Source: Vibrio sp. 10N | Lineage (GTDB): Bacteria; Pseudomonadota; Gammaproteobacteria; Enterobacterales; Vibrionaceae | DNA: 64,000 bases | Assembly: GCF_036245475.1 (NCBI RefSeq) | Contig: NZ_BTPM01000001.1 | Location: 1,736,001-1,800,000 of the forward strand | Direction: 5' to 3' | Shown: positions 17,564 through 26,885 of the stretch, one piece after another | Layout of the letters: each line of letters begins with the position of its first letter | Numbering within the stretch: position 1 is the first letter of the stretch | Translations under genes and position numbers: made by a program | The notes under the pieces: generated by a model | What the model was told of the DNA's origin: nothing | Seen by the model: the letters and a program-made list of their open reading frames with translations, nothing else | Database searches by the model: none

Positions 17564-18184
17564 ATGAGCTCAAACTCTAACAATCGCCATGAAGTCGTTG
17601 AACGTAACGTTGGCTTACTGGCTATCTTAATCGTGTTCGCAATCAGTTTGGGTGCACTTGTGGAAATCACACCATTGATTTTCCAAAAGCAAACCACTGA
17701 GCCTGTGAAAAATCTTCGTGCGTACAGTGCACTGGAAATGGAAGGTCGCGATATCTACATTCGCGAAGGTTGTAACGTATGTCACAGCCAGATGATCCGT
17801 CCTTTCCGTTCAGAAACTGAGCGTTACGGTCACTACTCTGTCGCTGGTGAAAGCGTTTGGGAACACCCATTCCTATGGGGTTCTAAGCGTACTGGCCCAG
17901 ATCTCGCTCGCGTTGGTGGACGTTACTCTGACGAGTGGCATCGTGTTCACCTAATCGATCCTCGTGAGTTGGTTCCAGAATCAAACATGCCAGGTTTCCC
18001 TTGGCTAGAGGAAAACGTACTGGATGGCAAATTGACGCAGAAGAAACTTGAAATCTTCCGCAACCAATTTGGTGTTCCATACACGGACGAGCAAATCGCA
18101 AACGCTGCTAAAGACGTAGAAGGTAAAACAGAGATGGATGCCATCATTGCTTATCTTCAATCTTTAGGCCACGCGATGAAATAA
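17564..18184 (+). CDS. ccoO: Cytochrome cbb3 oxidase subunit II (mono-haem c)
   Basis: 206 residues with one N-terminal membrane anchor (about 17-39) and a single c-type haem site CNVCH at 70-74, then the family's [16 protein letters not shown]. It passes electrons from CcoP to CcoN. AAGGAG precedes the ATG, 11 nt after the ccoN stop. Confidence 0.97.
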   Translation: MSSNSNNRHEVVERNVGLLAILIVFAISLGALVEITPLIFQKQTTEPVKNLRAYSALEMEGRDIYIREGCNVCHSQMIRPFRSETERYGHYSVAGESVWEHPFLWGSKRTGPDLARVGGRYSDEWHRVHLIDPRELVPESNMPGFPWLEENVLDGKLTQKKLEIFRNQFGVPYTDEQIANAAKDVEGKTEMDAIIAYLQSLGHAMK

Positions 18185-18194
18185 GGAGGGGCTT

Positions 18195-18368
18195 ATGGAT
18201 ATCGGTACTATTCACAGTATTTGGACCATAATTTTGTTCGCAAGCTTCATTGGTGTTGTGTGGTGGGCCTTTGGCAAAAGCCGCAAAGCACGCTTCGAAG
18301 AAGATGCAAACCTAGTGTTTGCCGACGAACAAAAAGCTACCTCCGAAGAAAAAGGAGTGACTAAGTAA
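18195..18368 (+). CDS. ccoQ: Cytochrome cbb3 oxidase subunit CcoQ
   Basis: A 57-residue protein starting MDIGTIHSIWTIILF, with a single TM helix (about 7-27) and a charged tail ending EEKGVTK. AAGGAGGGG stands just before the ATG. Its stop overlaps the ccoP start (TAATG). Size, single helix and position between ccoO and ccoP identify it as CcoQ, which stabilises the complex. Confidence 0.93.
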   Translation: MDIGTIHSIWTIILFASFIGVVWWAFGKSRKARFEEDANLVFADEQKATSEEKGVTK

Positions 18369-19342
18369 TGACTACATTCTGGAGTCTATGGATTATTGTC
18401 ATCACAGTCGGTACGCTGGTTGGTTGTGCAGCTATCCTATATTGGTGTGTTCGCGACAAAATGGGTGTCGAAGAAGGCGAGGATATGGGGCACGAATACG
18501 ATGGTATTCGTGAGCTAAACAACCCGCTACCAAAGTGGTGGACTTATTTGTTTGTCGGTACGTTTATCTTTGCCGCTATTTACCTTGCGATGTACCCAGG
18601 CTTGGGTAACTACAAAGGTTTACTAGGTTGGCAGAGTTCGGACCAAACAGTACGCTCACTAGAAGAGTCAAAAGCATCCATTGCGGCAGCACAAGAAAAC
18701 AAAACACTTGTACAGTACGCAAAAGAACTTGATGATGCAGATGCCTACTTCGGTGAAGCATTTAACCGCCTTGCGAAGACTTCGGATGGTGCACTACGCC
18801 CTATCCCAGAAATCGCAGCTGACAGTGAAGCTATTAAAGTAGGTCAACGTTTGTTCCTACAAAACTGTTCTCAATGTCACGGTTCGGATGCTCGCGGTCA
18901 AACTGGCTTCCCTAACCTAACAGATAATGCATGGCTATACGGCGGCGAGCCAGAGGCTATCGTTACTACTGTTATGCAAGGTCGTATCGGTCAGATGCCA
19001 GCGTGGAAAGACGCTCTTGGCGAAGATGGTGTACGTGAAGTCGTAAGCTACACGCTAAGCCTATCAGGCCGTAAAGTGAATGCTCGTGAAGCAGAAGCAG
19101 GTAAAGCTCGCTTCGTGGTTTGTGCAGCGTGTCACGGTACTGATGGTAAGGGTAACCCTGCCGTTGGTGCACCAGATCTTACCGACCAAGTATGGTTATT
19201 TGGCGATTCTCGCGCGGCTGTAACGGAAACCGTTATGAATGGTCGTTCGGGTGTGATGCCAGCATGGAAAGACATCCTAGGTGAAGAAAAAGTACAGCTA
19301 GTATCAGCGTACGTTTGGAGCCTAAGTAATTCCGACAAATAA
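18368..19342 (+). CDS. ccoP: Cytochrome cbb3 oxidase subunit III (di-haem c)
   Basis: 324 residues. Two N-terminal TM helices (about 5-27 and 58-76), then two cytochrome c domains with CSQCH at 167-171 and CAACH at 252-256. Each is followed by a Met-containing segment (GQMPAWKD, GVMPAWKD) that supplies the axial ligand. It accepts electrons from the quinol:cytochrome c branch. The start is coupled to the ccoQ stop. Confidence 0.97.
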   Translation: MTTFWSLWIIVITVGTLVGCAAILYWCVRDKMGVEEGEDMGHEYDGIRELNNPLPKWWTYLFVGTFIFAAIYLAMYPGLGNYKGLLGWQSSDQTVRSLEESKASIAAAQENKTLVQYAKELDDADAYFGEAFNRLAKTSDGALRPIPEIAADSEAIKVGQRLFLQNCSQCHGSDARGQTGFPNLTDNAWLYGGEPEAIVTTVMQGRIGQMPAWKDALGEDGVREVVSYTLSLSGRKVNAREAEAGKARFVVCAACHGTDGKGNPAVGAPDLTDQVWLFGDSRAAVTETVMNGRSGVMPAWKDILGEEKVQLVSAYVWSLSNSDK

Positions 19343-19356
19343 GTAACATTTCAATA

Positions 19357-19384
19357 ACAGCCCCTTGTAAGGGGCTGTCTTTTC
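19357..19384 (+). terminator. Rho-independent terminator after ccoNOQP
   Basis: Arms ACAGCCCCTT and AAGGGGCTGT with a GT loop, followed by CTTTTC, 15 bp after the ccoP stop. Confidence 0.85.
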
Positions 19385-19431
19385 TAGATAAATTATAATT
19401 TCTTTCTTAGTCAGCTGTTGAGAACTTTTTT

Positions 19432-19911
19432 ATGGTAAAGCCTTGGTATAAACAATTTTGGCCGTGGTTTCTAATCGCGTTGCCTCTATCTGTCGTGATC
19501 GGAACTGGTTATCGAATTTCGCTATTGATGGACAACCAAGTTAACTTAGTTGCCGAGGATTACTATAAAAAAGGAAAAGGGATAAATGTTGATTTAACCA
19601 AGATAAACGTTGCGAGAGAGCTTGGGCTCAACGCAGCTGTGTCGTCTTCTGGCGATACGATTTTGATTGCGTTCCAAAAAGGTCAACTACCACACTTCCC
19701 TGCTCTTACTGCCACATTTACTCATCGTACGTTGCCTGATCGTGATTTCGAAAAGCTTCTCACTGCAGATGCTAAAGGTATCTACCGACTAACACTTGAT
19801 CACGATGTTCAAGGTCCATGGTTTGTGGAGCTTCAACCACACGACCAAGCTTGGATGGTTCAAGGCCGAGTCACATTCCCCACTGAAACTGAAGTATTAT
19901 TGTTAGATTAA
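19432..19911 (+). CDS. ccoH: FixH/CcoH family cbb3 oxidase assembly protein
   Basis: 159 residues: one N-terminal TM helix (about 11-29) and a periplasmic beta-rich domain. The AEDYYKKGKGINVD segment is typical of the FixH family. It lies 3 nt before ccoI. FixH-type proteins help assemble the cbb3 complex. The ribosome binding site is weak. Confidence 0.88.
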   Translation: MVKPWYKQFWPWFLIALPLSVVIGTGYRISLLMDNQVNLVAEDYYKKGKGINVDLTKINVARELGLNAAVSSSGDTILIAFQKGQLPHFPALTATFTHRTLPDRDFEKLLTADAKGIYRLTLDHDVQGPWFVELQPHDQAWMVQGRVTFPTETEVLLLD

Positions 19912-19914
19912 ATT

Positions 19915-22284
19915 ATGAGTAAGACGTGTTATCACTGCGGTGAAGATGTACCAGCCAACACGAACTTCAACGTAGAAATCTTAGGCGCTGACCGGGAGAT
20001 GTGTTGTCCCGGCTGCGAAAGTGTGGCTCAAACTATTGTTGATAGTGGCTTAGTCTCCTACTACCAATATCGTACTGCCCCCGCCGAAAAGGCTGACTTA
20101 GTTCCTGAACAGTTAAGAACACTCATTCATTATGACAATGAAGATGTTCAGGCCGAGTTTGTGCGAAATCACGAAGACACCAAAGAAGTGACATTGTCAC
20201 TTGAAGGTGTCTCCTGTGCCGCCTGTGCATGGTTAATCGAAAAGCGCATGTCCGTCGAGCCAGGTGTAATTTCTATTCGCGTTAACACCACGACAAACCG
20301 CGCTCTTCTAAAGTGGGATAAAACCGCAACCCAACTCAGCCAATTACTTTCCTCTATCCACACCCTTGGCTACAAAGCTGCACCATTCGAGGCGGACAAG
20401 CAAGAAGCCGCTTATCACGCTACAATGAAGCAATACCTCTACCGATTGGGTATTGCTGGCCTTGCGACCATGCAAGTGATGATGCTGGCAGTAGCACTGT
20501 ATCTCGAAGTCTTTGGTAATCTAGAGCCGGAGTTTAAAAGCTACTTTCGTTGGGTTAGCCTGATTTTCGCAACGCCCGTGCTTCTCTACTCGGCTTTACC
20601 GTTCTATATCAATGCTTGGCGAAGCATCAAAGGGCGAACACTTGGTATGGACGTCCCAGTGTCTATCGCTCTGATATTCGCTTATGTGGCGAGTTTGGTC
20701 GCGACAGTCACAGAGCAAGGGGAAGTATTCTTCGAGTCTATCTCGATGTTCACTTTCTTCTTGCTGATTGGCCGTTATCTAGAGATGCGCGCGCGAAGAA
20801 AAGCGGCCGCCGCAAGCGGGAACCTTCTAAAACTCATTCCAGCCATTGCCAATAAACTCAATGGCGAACAAGTTCCTGTTAAGTCATTGCAAATTGGTGA
20901 CCAAATCAAGGTGCTACCAGGGGAGCACATTCCAGCGGATGGCGTCGTGCTTAATGGCCGTATTCATATCGATGAATCTATGCTAACAGGTGAATCTCTA
21001 CCCGTCGTAAAAGGCAAGGACGACTTTGTCTACGCTGGCACGCTTAATGGCGACGAAGCCTTTGACCTAGAAGTTAGGTCAACCAAAGCAGACTCAATGA
21101 TTTCCAGTATTGTTCGACTGCAAGATGAAGCTCAGTTAAGCAAACCGAAGATTGCCGAAATTGCCGACATCGTCGCGCGTTACTTCGTCGCTATCATACT
21201 TGTAATTGCGGCAGGCACTTGGTTCTTCTGGCATCAAACGGAACCTGATGATGCGTTTTGGATCATGTTATCAGTGCTGGTTGCCACCTGCCCTTGCGCG
21301 CTATCTTTGGCTACGCCAACCGCAATTACTTGCTCGAGTTCAAGAATGGGGACGTTAGGTATCCTGTCCCGACGCGGACACGTATTCGAAACCTTATGTA
21401 AAGTGAACCATCTCGTTGTCGACAAGACGGGTACTCTCACGCACGGTGACATTGAAATAGCTCGTACGCACGCGTTTGGTGATCAATCACAAGAAGATCT
21501 CCTTAGCATCGCAGCATCGCTAGAGAGTCACGCCAACCACCCTATCGCTCGCGCGTTCAAACCCTATCTGAACCATTCAGTTATGGTGACAGATGTAGAA
21601 AACGTTATCGGCTCAGGTTTGCAAGGCGTCATTGGCGAGAAACTGGTTAAAATTGGCAACGCTCAGTACGTATTAGGACGTGACGATACTGCTCTAAACA
21701 GCGTTTATATGTCGATAGATGGTCAGCATGTGGCGACATTCGAGTATCGCGATCCAATTCGTAAAGAAGCGGTGGAGTTCATTAACAAGATGCGTGAAGC
21801 TGCTGTGAAAACAACACTACTGACTGGTGACACGCGCTCGAACGCTGAGCCGGTTGCGAAAGAAGTCGGTATTGATGATGTTATCGCCAGCGCGTCACCC
21901 AGCGATAAGCTAAATTATCTCAAATCCCTTGATTCTGATGACATCACTATGATGATTGGGGATGGCATTAATGATGCCCCAACGCTTGCCGGTGCGCATC
22001 TGTCTATTGCCATGGGTGGTGGCACTGATGTGGCTAAAGCTTCTGCTGATCTTGTTCTACTTGGTGATAGGTTAGATAAAATACTGACCGCTCGCGAGCT
22101 CGCGTTAAGAACTCGCAAAATCATCAGAGAGAACTTAGCTTGGTCTTTAGGGTATAATGTTTTGATACTGCCATTAGCAGTTGCAGGCCTCGTCGCGCCT
22201 TATATTGCGGTTGTAGGCATGTCGGCAAGCTCGATCATTGTTGTTTCAAACTCACTGCGCTTGCTTAAAGAAGAAGGTAAGTAA
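19915..22284 (+). CDS. ccoI: Copper-translocating P1B-type ATPase for cbb3 oxidase maturation
   Basis: 789 residues. An N-terminal Cys-rich segment (CYHCG, CCPGC) is followed by a heavy-metal-associated domain with GVSCAACAW. Then come the membrane region with the CPC metal motif (ATCPCALSLATP), phosphorylation site DKTGTLT, TGDTRSNAEP and the hinge GDGINDAPTLAGA. It exports copper to the periplasm for the CuB centre of CcoN. Its position between ccoH and ccoS supports CcoI/FixI over a detoxification CopA. Confidence 0.95.
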   Translation: MSKTCYHCGEDVPANTNFNVEILGADREMCCPGCESVAQTIVDSGLVSYYQYRTAPAEKADLVPEQLRTLIHYDNEDVQAEFVRNHEDTKEVTLSLEGVSCAACAWLIEKRMSVEPGVISIRVNTTTNRALLKWDKTATQLSQLLSSIHTLGYKAAPFEADKQEAAYHATMKQYLYRLGIAGLATMQVMMLAVALYLEVFGNLEPEFKSYFRWVSLIFATPVLLYSALPFYINAWRSIKGRTLGMDVPVSIALIFAYVASLVATVTEQGEVFFESISMFTFFLLIGRYLEMRARRKAAAASGNLLKLIPAIANKLNGEQVPVKSLQIGDQIKVLPGEHIPADGVVLNGRIHIDESMLTGESLPVVKGKDDFVYAGTLNGDEAFDLEVRSTKADSMISSIVRLQDEAQLSKPKIAEIADIVARYFVAIILVIAAGTWFFWHQTEPDDAFWIMLSVLVATCPCALSLATPTAITCSSSRMGTLGILSRRGHVFETLCKVNHLVVDKTGTLTHGDIEIARTHAFGDQSQEDLLSIAASLESHANHPIARAFKPYLNHSVMVTDVENVIGSGLQGVIGEKLVKIGNAQYVLGRDDTALNSVYMSIDGQHVATFEYRDPIRKEAVEFINKMREAAVKTTLLTGDTRSNAEPVAKEVGIDDVIASASPSDKLNYLKSLDSDDITMMIGDGINDAPTLAGAHLSIAMGGGTDVAKASADLVLLGDRLDKILTARELALRTRKIIRENLAWSLGYNVLILPLAVAGLVAPYIAVVGMSASSIIVVSNSLRLLKEEGK

Positions 22285-22285
22285 C

Positions 22286-22492
22286 ATGGAAAGCATCTAT
22301 ATCCTCATTCCCATCGCCATTGTTTTGGTGTGTGTGGCGGTCGCCATCTTCCTATGGGCCGTGAAAAGTGAACAATTTGAAGACCTAGAACGTCAGGGGC
22401 ACAATATTTTGTTTGACGAGGACACAGAGCAAAAAGCACAGGCAAAACAAACAGGCCACAAGCCTAAACAGGAAGAATCGCGTGAACCTTGA
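22286..22492 (+). CDS. ccoS: cbb3 oxidase maturation protein CcoS
   Basis: 68 residues from the ATG at 22286, 1 nt after the ccoI stop; AAGG in the last ccoI codons is the likely binding site. One TM helix (about 4-26) is followed by the family's SEQFEDLERQGHNILFDED and a charged Gln/Lys tail. It is needed for cofactor insertion into CcoN. Confidence 0.92.
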   Translation: MESIYILIPIAIVLVCVAVAIFLWAVKSEQFEDLERQGHNILFDEDTEQKAQAKQTGHKPKQEESREP

Positions 22493-23156
22493 CCTAATCG
22501 GTGCTTTTACCATCGGCCTTTTAGGCGCCGGCCACTGCATGGGAATGTGCGGTGGCATCGCATCCCTCCTTTCCATTGGACAATCGAATAAAAACCCCAC
22601 GGGACTTATCATCAATTACAACCTTGGTCGTTTGCTAAGTTACACGTTGATCGGTAGTGTTGTGGGTGGAACGATTGCAGGGATTGCATCGCTTTCCCAG
22701 TTCAATCAATCGCTTGCGTTTGTTCGTATCATCGCCGCACTCTTTATGGTGTTACTCGCATTCTATGTGGGTCGATGGTGGAATGGTTTGCTCAAGGTTG
22801 AAGCTCTGGGTCAGTCGTTATGGAAGCGTATCTCACCTCTCGCCAATACACTATTGCCACTGAAACACAGTTCTCATGCTATACCGTTTGGTTTCTTATG
22901 GGGCTGGTTGCCATGCGGCCTTGTCTACTCGGTATTAACCTGGGCGGCTGTATCTGGAAGTGCTTTAGGCGGCGCAGCCACTATGTTGGCGTTTGGTCTT
23001 GGTACCCTCCCCGCTATGTTGCTTGTAGGCACGAGCGCTACAAAATTAAAATCCCTGCAAAATTCACTCATTTTCCGCAACATCGCCGCAGTTTCGATAC
23101 TCGTTTATGGGCTATACACAGGTTACGAGTCGGTGATGATTTTTAGCGCAAACTAA
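22482..23156 (+). CDS. Sulfite exporter TauE/SafE (UreH-like) family membrane protein
   Basis: 224 residues from a GTG at 22482 that overlaps the ccoS end; AGGAAG stands 6 nt before it. About six TM helices carry a GLLGAGHCMGMCGGIASLL motif in the first helix and GFLWGWLPCGLVYSVL in the middle, typical of the UreH-like/DsbD-related group that follows ccoS in many gamma-proteobacteria. The Cys and His residues suggest metal or thiol handling for the oxidase, but its substrate is unknown. Confidence 0.88.
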   Translation: MNLDLIGAFTIGLLGAGHCMGMCGGIASLLSIGQSNKNPTGLIINYNLGRLLSYTLIGSVVGGTIAGIASLSQFNQSLAFVRIIAALFMVLLAFYVGRWWNGLLKVEALGQSLWKRISPLANTLLPLKHSSHAIPFGFLWGWLPCGLVYSVLTWAAVSGSALGGAATMLAFGLGTLPAMLLVGTSATKLKSLQNSLIFRNIAAVSILVYGLYTGYESVMIFSAN

Positions 23157-23217
23157 TAGATGATTGTTTTATCATTGATTTTTTAGCTACCCTTTGGGGG
23201 TAATGAATGATAAAATC

Positions 23218-23231
23218 TTGATGTACATCAA
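23218..23231. promoter_or_regulatory. FNR box upstream of fnr
   Basis: TTGATGTACATCAA is a perfect match to the FNR consensus TTGAT-N4-ATCAA. It ends 16 bp before the fnr ATG, so it should overlap the promoter or the transcript start, which suits negative autoregulation. Confidence 0.85.
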
Positions 23232-23247
23232 ATAGTGAAAGGTTGTT

Positions 23248-23994
23248 ATGATTTCTGAAAAGCCTGTAGCAAAACGTGTTCAGTCTGGCGGCTGTGCGAT
23301 TCATTGCCAAGATTGCAGCATTAGTCAGCTCTGTATCCCCTTTACTCTCAACGAATCTGAGCTTGATCAACTAGACCAAATTATTGAGCGTAAAAAGCCA
23401 ATCCAAAAAGGCCAAGAGCTATTCAAAGCAGGTGACGAATTAAAGTCTCTTTACGCTATTCGCTCAGGGACAATTAAAAGTTACACCATTACCGAGCAAG
23501 GCGATGAGCAGATCACTGCTTTCCACCTAGCTGGCGATCTAGTAGGGTTCGATGCCATTACTGGTGATGAACACCCTAGCTTTGCACAAGCGCTTGAAAC
23601 TTCAATGGTATGCGAAATTCCTTACGAAATTCTCGATGACCTTTCAGGCAAAATGCCAAAGCTTCGTCAGCAAATTATGCGTTTGATGTCGAATGAAATC
23701 AAAGGCGATCAAGAGATGATCCTACTGCTGTCAAAAAAGAACGCTGAAGAGCGTCTTGCCGCTTTCCTATACAACCTATCAACGCGTTTCTCACAACGTG
23801 GCTTCAGCCCTCGCGAGTTCCGTCTGACAATGACTCGCGGTGATATCGGTAACTATTTAGGTCTAACTGTCGAAACCATTAGTCGCCTACTTGGCCGCTT
23901 CCAAAAAGCGGAAGTGCTAAGTGTTAAAGGCAAATATATCACTATCATCGACCATGATGCGCTGATGGAAATGGCTGGCGTTTCAAAAGAATAA
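23248..23994 (+). CDS. fnr: Oxygen-sensing transcriptional regulator FNR
   Basis: 248 residues. The N-terminal Cys cluster has C16, C20, C23 and C29, and C122 lies in the sensory domain; C20, C23, C29 and C122 are the [4Fe-4S] ligands in E. coli FNR. A cyclic-nucleotide-like barrel is followed by a helix-turn-helix with [12 protein letters not shown], the FNR recognition helix. It activates anaerobic and microaerobic genes. It lies directly downstream of the oxidase maturation genes and carries its own FNR box. Confidence 0.97.
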   Translation: MISEKPVAKRVQSGGCAIHCQDCSISQLCIPFTLNESELDQLDQIIERKKPIQKGQELFKAGDELKSLYAIRSGTIKSYTITEQGDEQITAFHLAGDLVGFDAITGDEHPSFAQALETSMVCEIPYEILDDLSGKMPKLRQQIMRLMSNEIKGDQEMILLLSKKNAEERLAAFLYNLSTRFSQRGFSPREFRLTMTRGDIGNYLGLTVETISRLLGRFQKAEVLSVKGKYITIIDHDALMEMAGVSKE

Positions 23995-24027
23995 ACGTAT
24001 CTAACTTGACGTTTTTGCAACCTTTCC

Positions 24028-24062
24028 AAAGTGGCTCTACAATGAGCCACTTCAAATTTTCT
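24028..24062 (+). terminator. Terminator after fnr
   Basis: Arms AAGTGGCTC and GAGCCACTT with a 6-nt loop, followed by CAAATTTT, 35 bp after the fnr stop. The T run is interrupted. Confidence 0.6.
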
Positions 24063-24150
24063 TCTCTTCAAAATCCAATTTTTCTAAAAAAATTCATAGA
24101 TTTGCGCTAAAGTGTTTATAGGTAATGACCCAATTAGGTAGGGAGTATCT

Positions 24151-25098
24151 ATGAGCATCTACAGTAAAATCCTCGTCGTAGCGAATCTCAATAGCGATGA
24201 GCAGCCTGCCCTTGCTCGTGCGGTTCAACTTGCTAAGAAGAGCAAATCCAGGAGCCACATCCGTTTCTTCTTATCTATCTACGATTTTTCTTACGACATG
24301 ACGTCCATGCTGTCACACGAAGAGCGTGATGCAATGCGGCGTGGTGTGATACACCAACGAGAAGAATGGATGAGAAGTGTCGCCAAACCTTTCCTCGATG
24401 ACAGCTTCGATTTCGACGTTAATGTCATTTGGCATAACAGGCCTTATGTCGCGATCGTGGAGGAAGTCTTTGAGGGGCAGCACGACATTGTCATTAAAGC
24501 CACTCGCAAGCACGATATTCTTGAATCAGTTATCTTCACTCCAACGGATTGGCACTTATTGCGCAAGTGTCCGGTGCCAGTATTGTTGGTGAAAAACGCT
24601 GACTGGCCAGATAAAGCTAACATTGTTGCGTCGGTCCACGTAGGTTCAGAAAACCCGACTCACATTGATTTAAACGACTGTATGGTCAAGCAGCTGGATA
24701 GCTTAACGGAACGTTTGGACGCAACCGGCTATCTTGTTAACGCCTACCCTGTTACTCCAGCAAACATCACTATCGAACTCCCAGAGTTTGACCCTGCAAC
24801 CTATACTGATGCTGTTCGTGGCCACCACCTAACGGCTATGAAAGCACTACGTCAAAAACATGGTTACGCGGAAGAACAAACTATCGTAGAGCAAGGTCTA
24901 CCTGAAGACATCATTCCAGATGTAGCTCGCCAGCTTGATGCCGGCATGGTGATTCTAGGTACTACCGGACGTACTGGTTTGTCGGCAGTGTTTATTGGTA
25001 ACACAGCTGAGCACGTGATTGATAAGATTAATTGTGACGTATTGGCGCTCAAACCCGAGGGGTATATTAGCCCTTTAGACCCGAAGCAGCCAGAATAA
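24151..25098 (+). CDS. uspE: Universal stress protein E
   Basis: 315 residues made of two tandem Usp domains. The first is about 1-145 (SIYSKILVVANL start, PVPVLLVKN end). The second is about 155-305 with the nucleotide-binding-type GTTGRTGLSAVFIGNTAEHVIDK and CDVLALKP. GTAGGGAG precedes the ATG. The fnr-uspE adjacency is conserved in enterics and vibrios. Confidence 0.95.
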   Translation: MSIYSKILVVANLNSDEQPALARAVQLAKKSKSRSHIRFFLSIYDFSYDMTSMLSHEERDAMRRGVIHQREEWMRSVAKPFLDDSFDFDVNVIWHNRPYVAIVEEVFEGQHDIVIKATRKHDILESVIFTPTDWHLLRKCPVPVLLVKNADWPDKANIVASVHVGSENPTHIDLNDCMVKQLDSLTERLDATGYLVNAYPVTPANITIELPEFDPATYTDAVRGHHLTAMKALRQKHGYAEEQTIVEQGLPEDIIPDVARQLDAGMVILGTTGRTGLSAVFIGNTAEHVIDKINCDVLALKPEGYISPLDPKQPE

Positions 25099-25128
25099 CG
25101 AATACCAATAAATAGATAGGTAGATAGT

Positions 25129-25160
25129 AAAACGCCCCTCTTAGTGAGGGGCGTTTTTTT
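25129..25160. terminator. Bidirectional terminator between uspE and ttcA
   Basis: AACGCCCCTC and GAGGGGCGTT with a TTAGT loop, preceded by A-rich sequence and followed by seven T. It serves both convergent genes. Confidence 0.9.
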
Positions 25161-25165
25161 AACTC

Positions 25166-26062
25166 TTAAACGTTAGTAACATCAATAAACATCGACTCAT
25201 CAATGTTCGTCGACGATACTGTCGCTTCACTGAACTCGTACTCTTCTCTGTTACCTTCACGATCGAGTGGTAGGTTAACAAAGTCAAACAGTTCACGGTC
25301 AGCTAACTGACTAGGGCTTACGTTTTGAATAGATTTGAAGATAGCTTCAACACGACCCGGTGTTTTCTTATCCCAATCTATCAACATCGCTTTAATCGAT
25401 TGACGTTGTAGGTTCTCTTGAGAACCACACAAGTTACAAGGAATAATTGGGAACTCTTTGTGCTCTGCGTATTTGATCAGATCTTTTTCACGGCAGTACG
25501 TCAGCGGGCGAATAACCACGTTACGGCCATCGTCTGAACGAAGCTTAGGAGGCATTGCTTTTAAGCGCGAACCATGGAACATGTTCAGGAACATGGTTTC
25601 CACAATGTCATCAAGGTGATGACCAAGGGCGATTTTGGTTGCACCAATTTTCTCAGCGAACGAGTACAAGGTACCACGGCGAAGACGAGAGCAAAGACCA
25701 CAGGTCGTTTTACCTTCAGGAATTTTCTCTTTTACAACTGAATAAGTGTCTTTATCTACGATGTAATAAGGAATGTTCAGCGTTTCAAAGTAATCCGGCA
25801 GAATGTGCTCAGGGAAGCCTGGCTGTTTCTGATCAAGGTTAACCGCAACCACATCAAACTTAATCGGTGCCGCTTTTTGTAGATTCAATAGGATATCCAG
25901 CATCGCGAATGAATCTTTACCACCACTAATACAAGCCATCACTACATCATTTTCTTCAATCATGTTGTAGTCGATAATTGCATTGCCAACATTTCTTCTA
26001 AGTCGCTTTTGAAGTTTGTTGAACTCTAAGGTTTCTTTTCTTGTATCTGTCTGGTTCATCAC
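25166..26062 (-). CDS. ttcA: tRNA 2-thiocytidine(32) synthetase TtcA
   Basis: 298 residues. PP-loop [10 protein letters not shown] for ATP, then two CxxC motifs ([10 protein letters not shown] and CNLCGSQ) that hold the iron-sulfur cluster of the TtcA/TtuA family. It thiolates C32 in some tRNAs. The long acidic C-terminus fits vibrio homologues. Confidence 0.95.
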   Translation of the reverse strand: MMNQTDTRKETLEFNKLQKRLRRNVGNAIIDYNMIEENDVVMACISGGKDSFAMLDILLNLQKAAPIKFDVVAVNLDQKQPGFPEHILPDYFETLNIPYYIVDKDTYSVVKEKIPEGKTTCGLCSRLRRGTLYSFAEKIGATKIALGHHLDDIVETMFLNMFHGSRLKAMPPKLRSDDGRNVVIRPLTYCREKDLIKYAEHKEFPIIPCNLCGSQENLQRQSIKAMLIDWDKKTPGRVEAIFKSIQNVSPSQLADRELFDFVNLPLDREGNREEYEFSEATVSSTNIDESMFIDVTNV

Positions 26063-26160
26063 GTGCTCTCACATTGCCGACAAGGTCGACGATAGGATTT
26101 CCTACTGGGAATAATCTGGGGCGTGGATTATACGAGCTTTTTGATAAAGATTAAATGGTT

Positions 26161-26190
26161 GTTTGACTCCCTTTCGCTTGGGAGTCAAAC
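26161..26190 (-). terminator. Hairpin downstream of the DUF2987 gene
   Basis: Perfect 11-bp arms GTTTGACTCCC and GGGAGTCAAAC with an 8-nt loop, 21 bp past the stop of the minus-strand gene at 26212. There is no real T run, so it may slow or shield transcripts rather than be a classical terminator. Confidence 0.5.
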
Positions 26191-26211
26191 ATATTAGTCA
26201 GATGCGGAGGG

Positions 26212-26868
26212 TTATTTAGCGCCAGGAAGATAAGGAAGGATACGAACTGTCTCACCAGGTAGAGTCATATAACCGCCCTCGCCGATGTCACTCAAACGCA
26301 CCTGAGCTTTGCCTTTGTCCAATGCGACTGAATCGCCATTCGAATACGAAATTACGCCTTCCATGTCAGGTGCAAATTCAAGCGTAATGCCTTCAACATC
26401 CGGTGTGAACCAGCCAGCAAACATACCACCTAAATCTTCTAGCATCACTTGCATTTGCGGGAGTAGTTTTTCAACTTCAGCATAGGTCACTTTGCCAGAC
26501 ATTGGTTCGGTCGTCATGACTACCATAGAGAAGTCACAGCGTCGGTCTTTAGGTGTATGTACAAACACCAAAGGATTCGCTGACTTAAGGTTGTTATCTA
26601 GCGGCACAATGAGTTCATTAATTGGACTCGCTGGTAATTCTTCATAATGCTCTTCTTTTTCCATCCAAGCTTTTTCGATAGGACACAAGGTTTTTGAGTC
26701 GGCATCGACAAAGAAGAAACCCACTTTGACATCTTCATGGCCTTCTTTCGCGTTATTTTTCATTTGCGAAAACAATTTGGAATAAGTGAACATGTACTCT
26801 TGAGCAAGAGTGGGAACCGCAAACGTCGCTGCGGCAAAACCTACAAGGGCTAATTTTACTACTTTCAT
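26212..26868 (-). CDS. DUF2987 family periplasmic protein
   Basis: 218 residues with a clear Sec signal peptide (AATFAVPTLAQ) and no further TM helix. The sequence matches my recollection of the DUF2987 family found in vibrios. Two Cys (LCPIEKAW and RRCDFSM) could form a disulfide. Function unknown. It lies 17 bp after the Bax-like gene on the same strand, so they probably share a transcript. Confidence 0.75.
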   Translation of the reverse strand: MKVVKLALVGFAAATFAVPTLAQEYMFTYSKLFSQMKNNAKEGHEDVKVGFFFVDADSKTLCPIEKAWMEKEEHYEELPASPINELIVPLDNNLKSANPLVFVHTPKDRRCDFSMVVMTTEPMSGKVTYAEVEKLLPQMQVMLEDLGGMFAGWFTPDVEGITLEFAPDMEGVISYSNGDSVALDKGKAQVRLSDIGEGGYMTLPGETVRILPYLPGAK

Positions 26869-26885
26869 ATCTAATTCTTTGATTA

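Noticed and set aside
17883..19338. Minus-strand frames of 60-75 codons opposite ccoO and ccoP
   Set aside because: Shadows of strongly conserved oxidase genes; no signals of their own.
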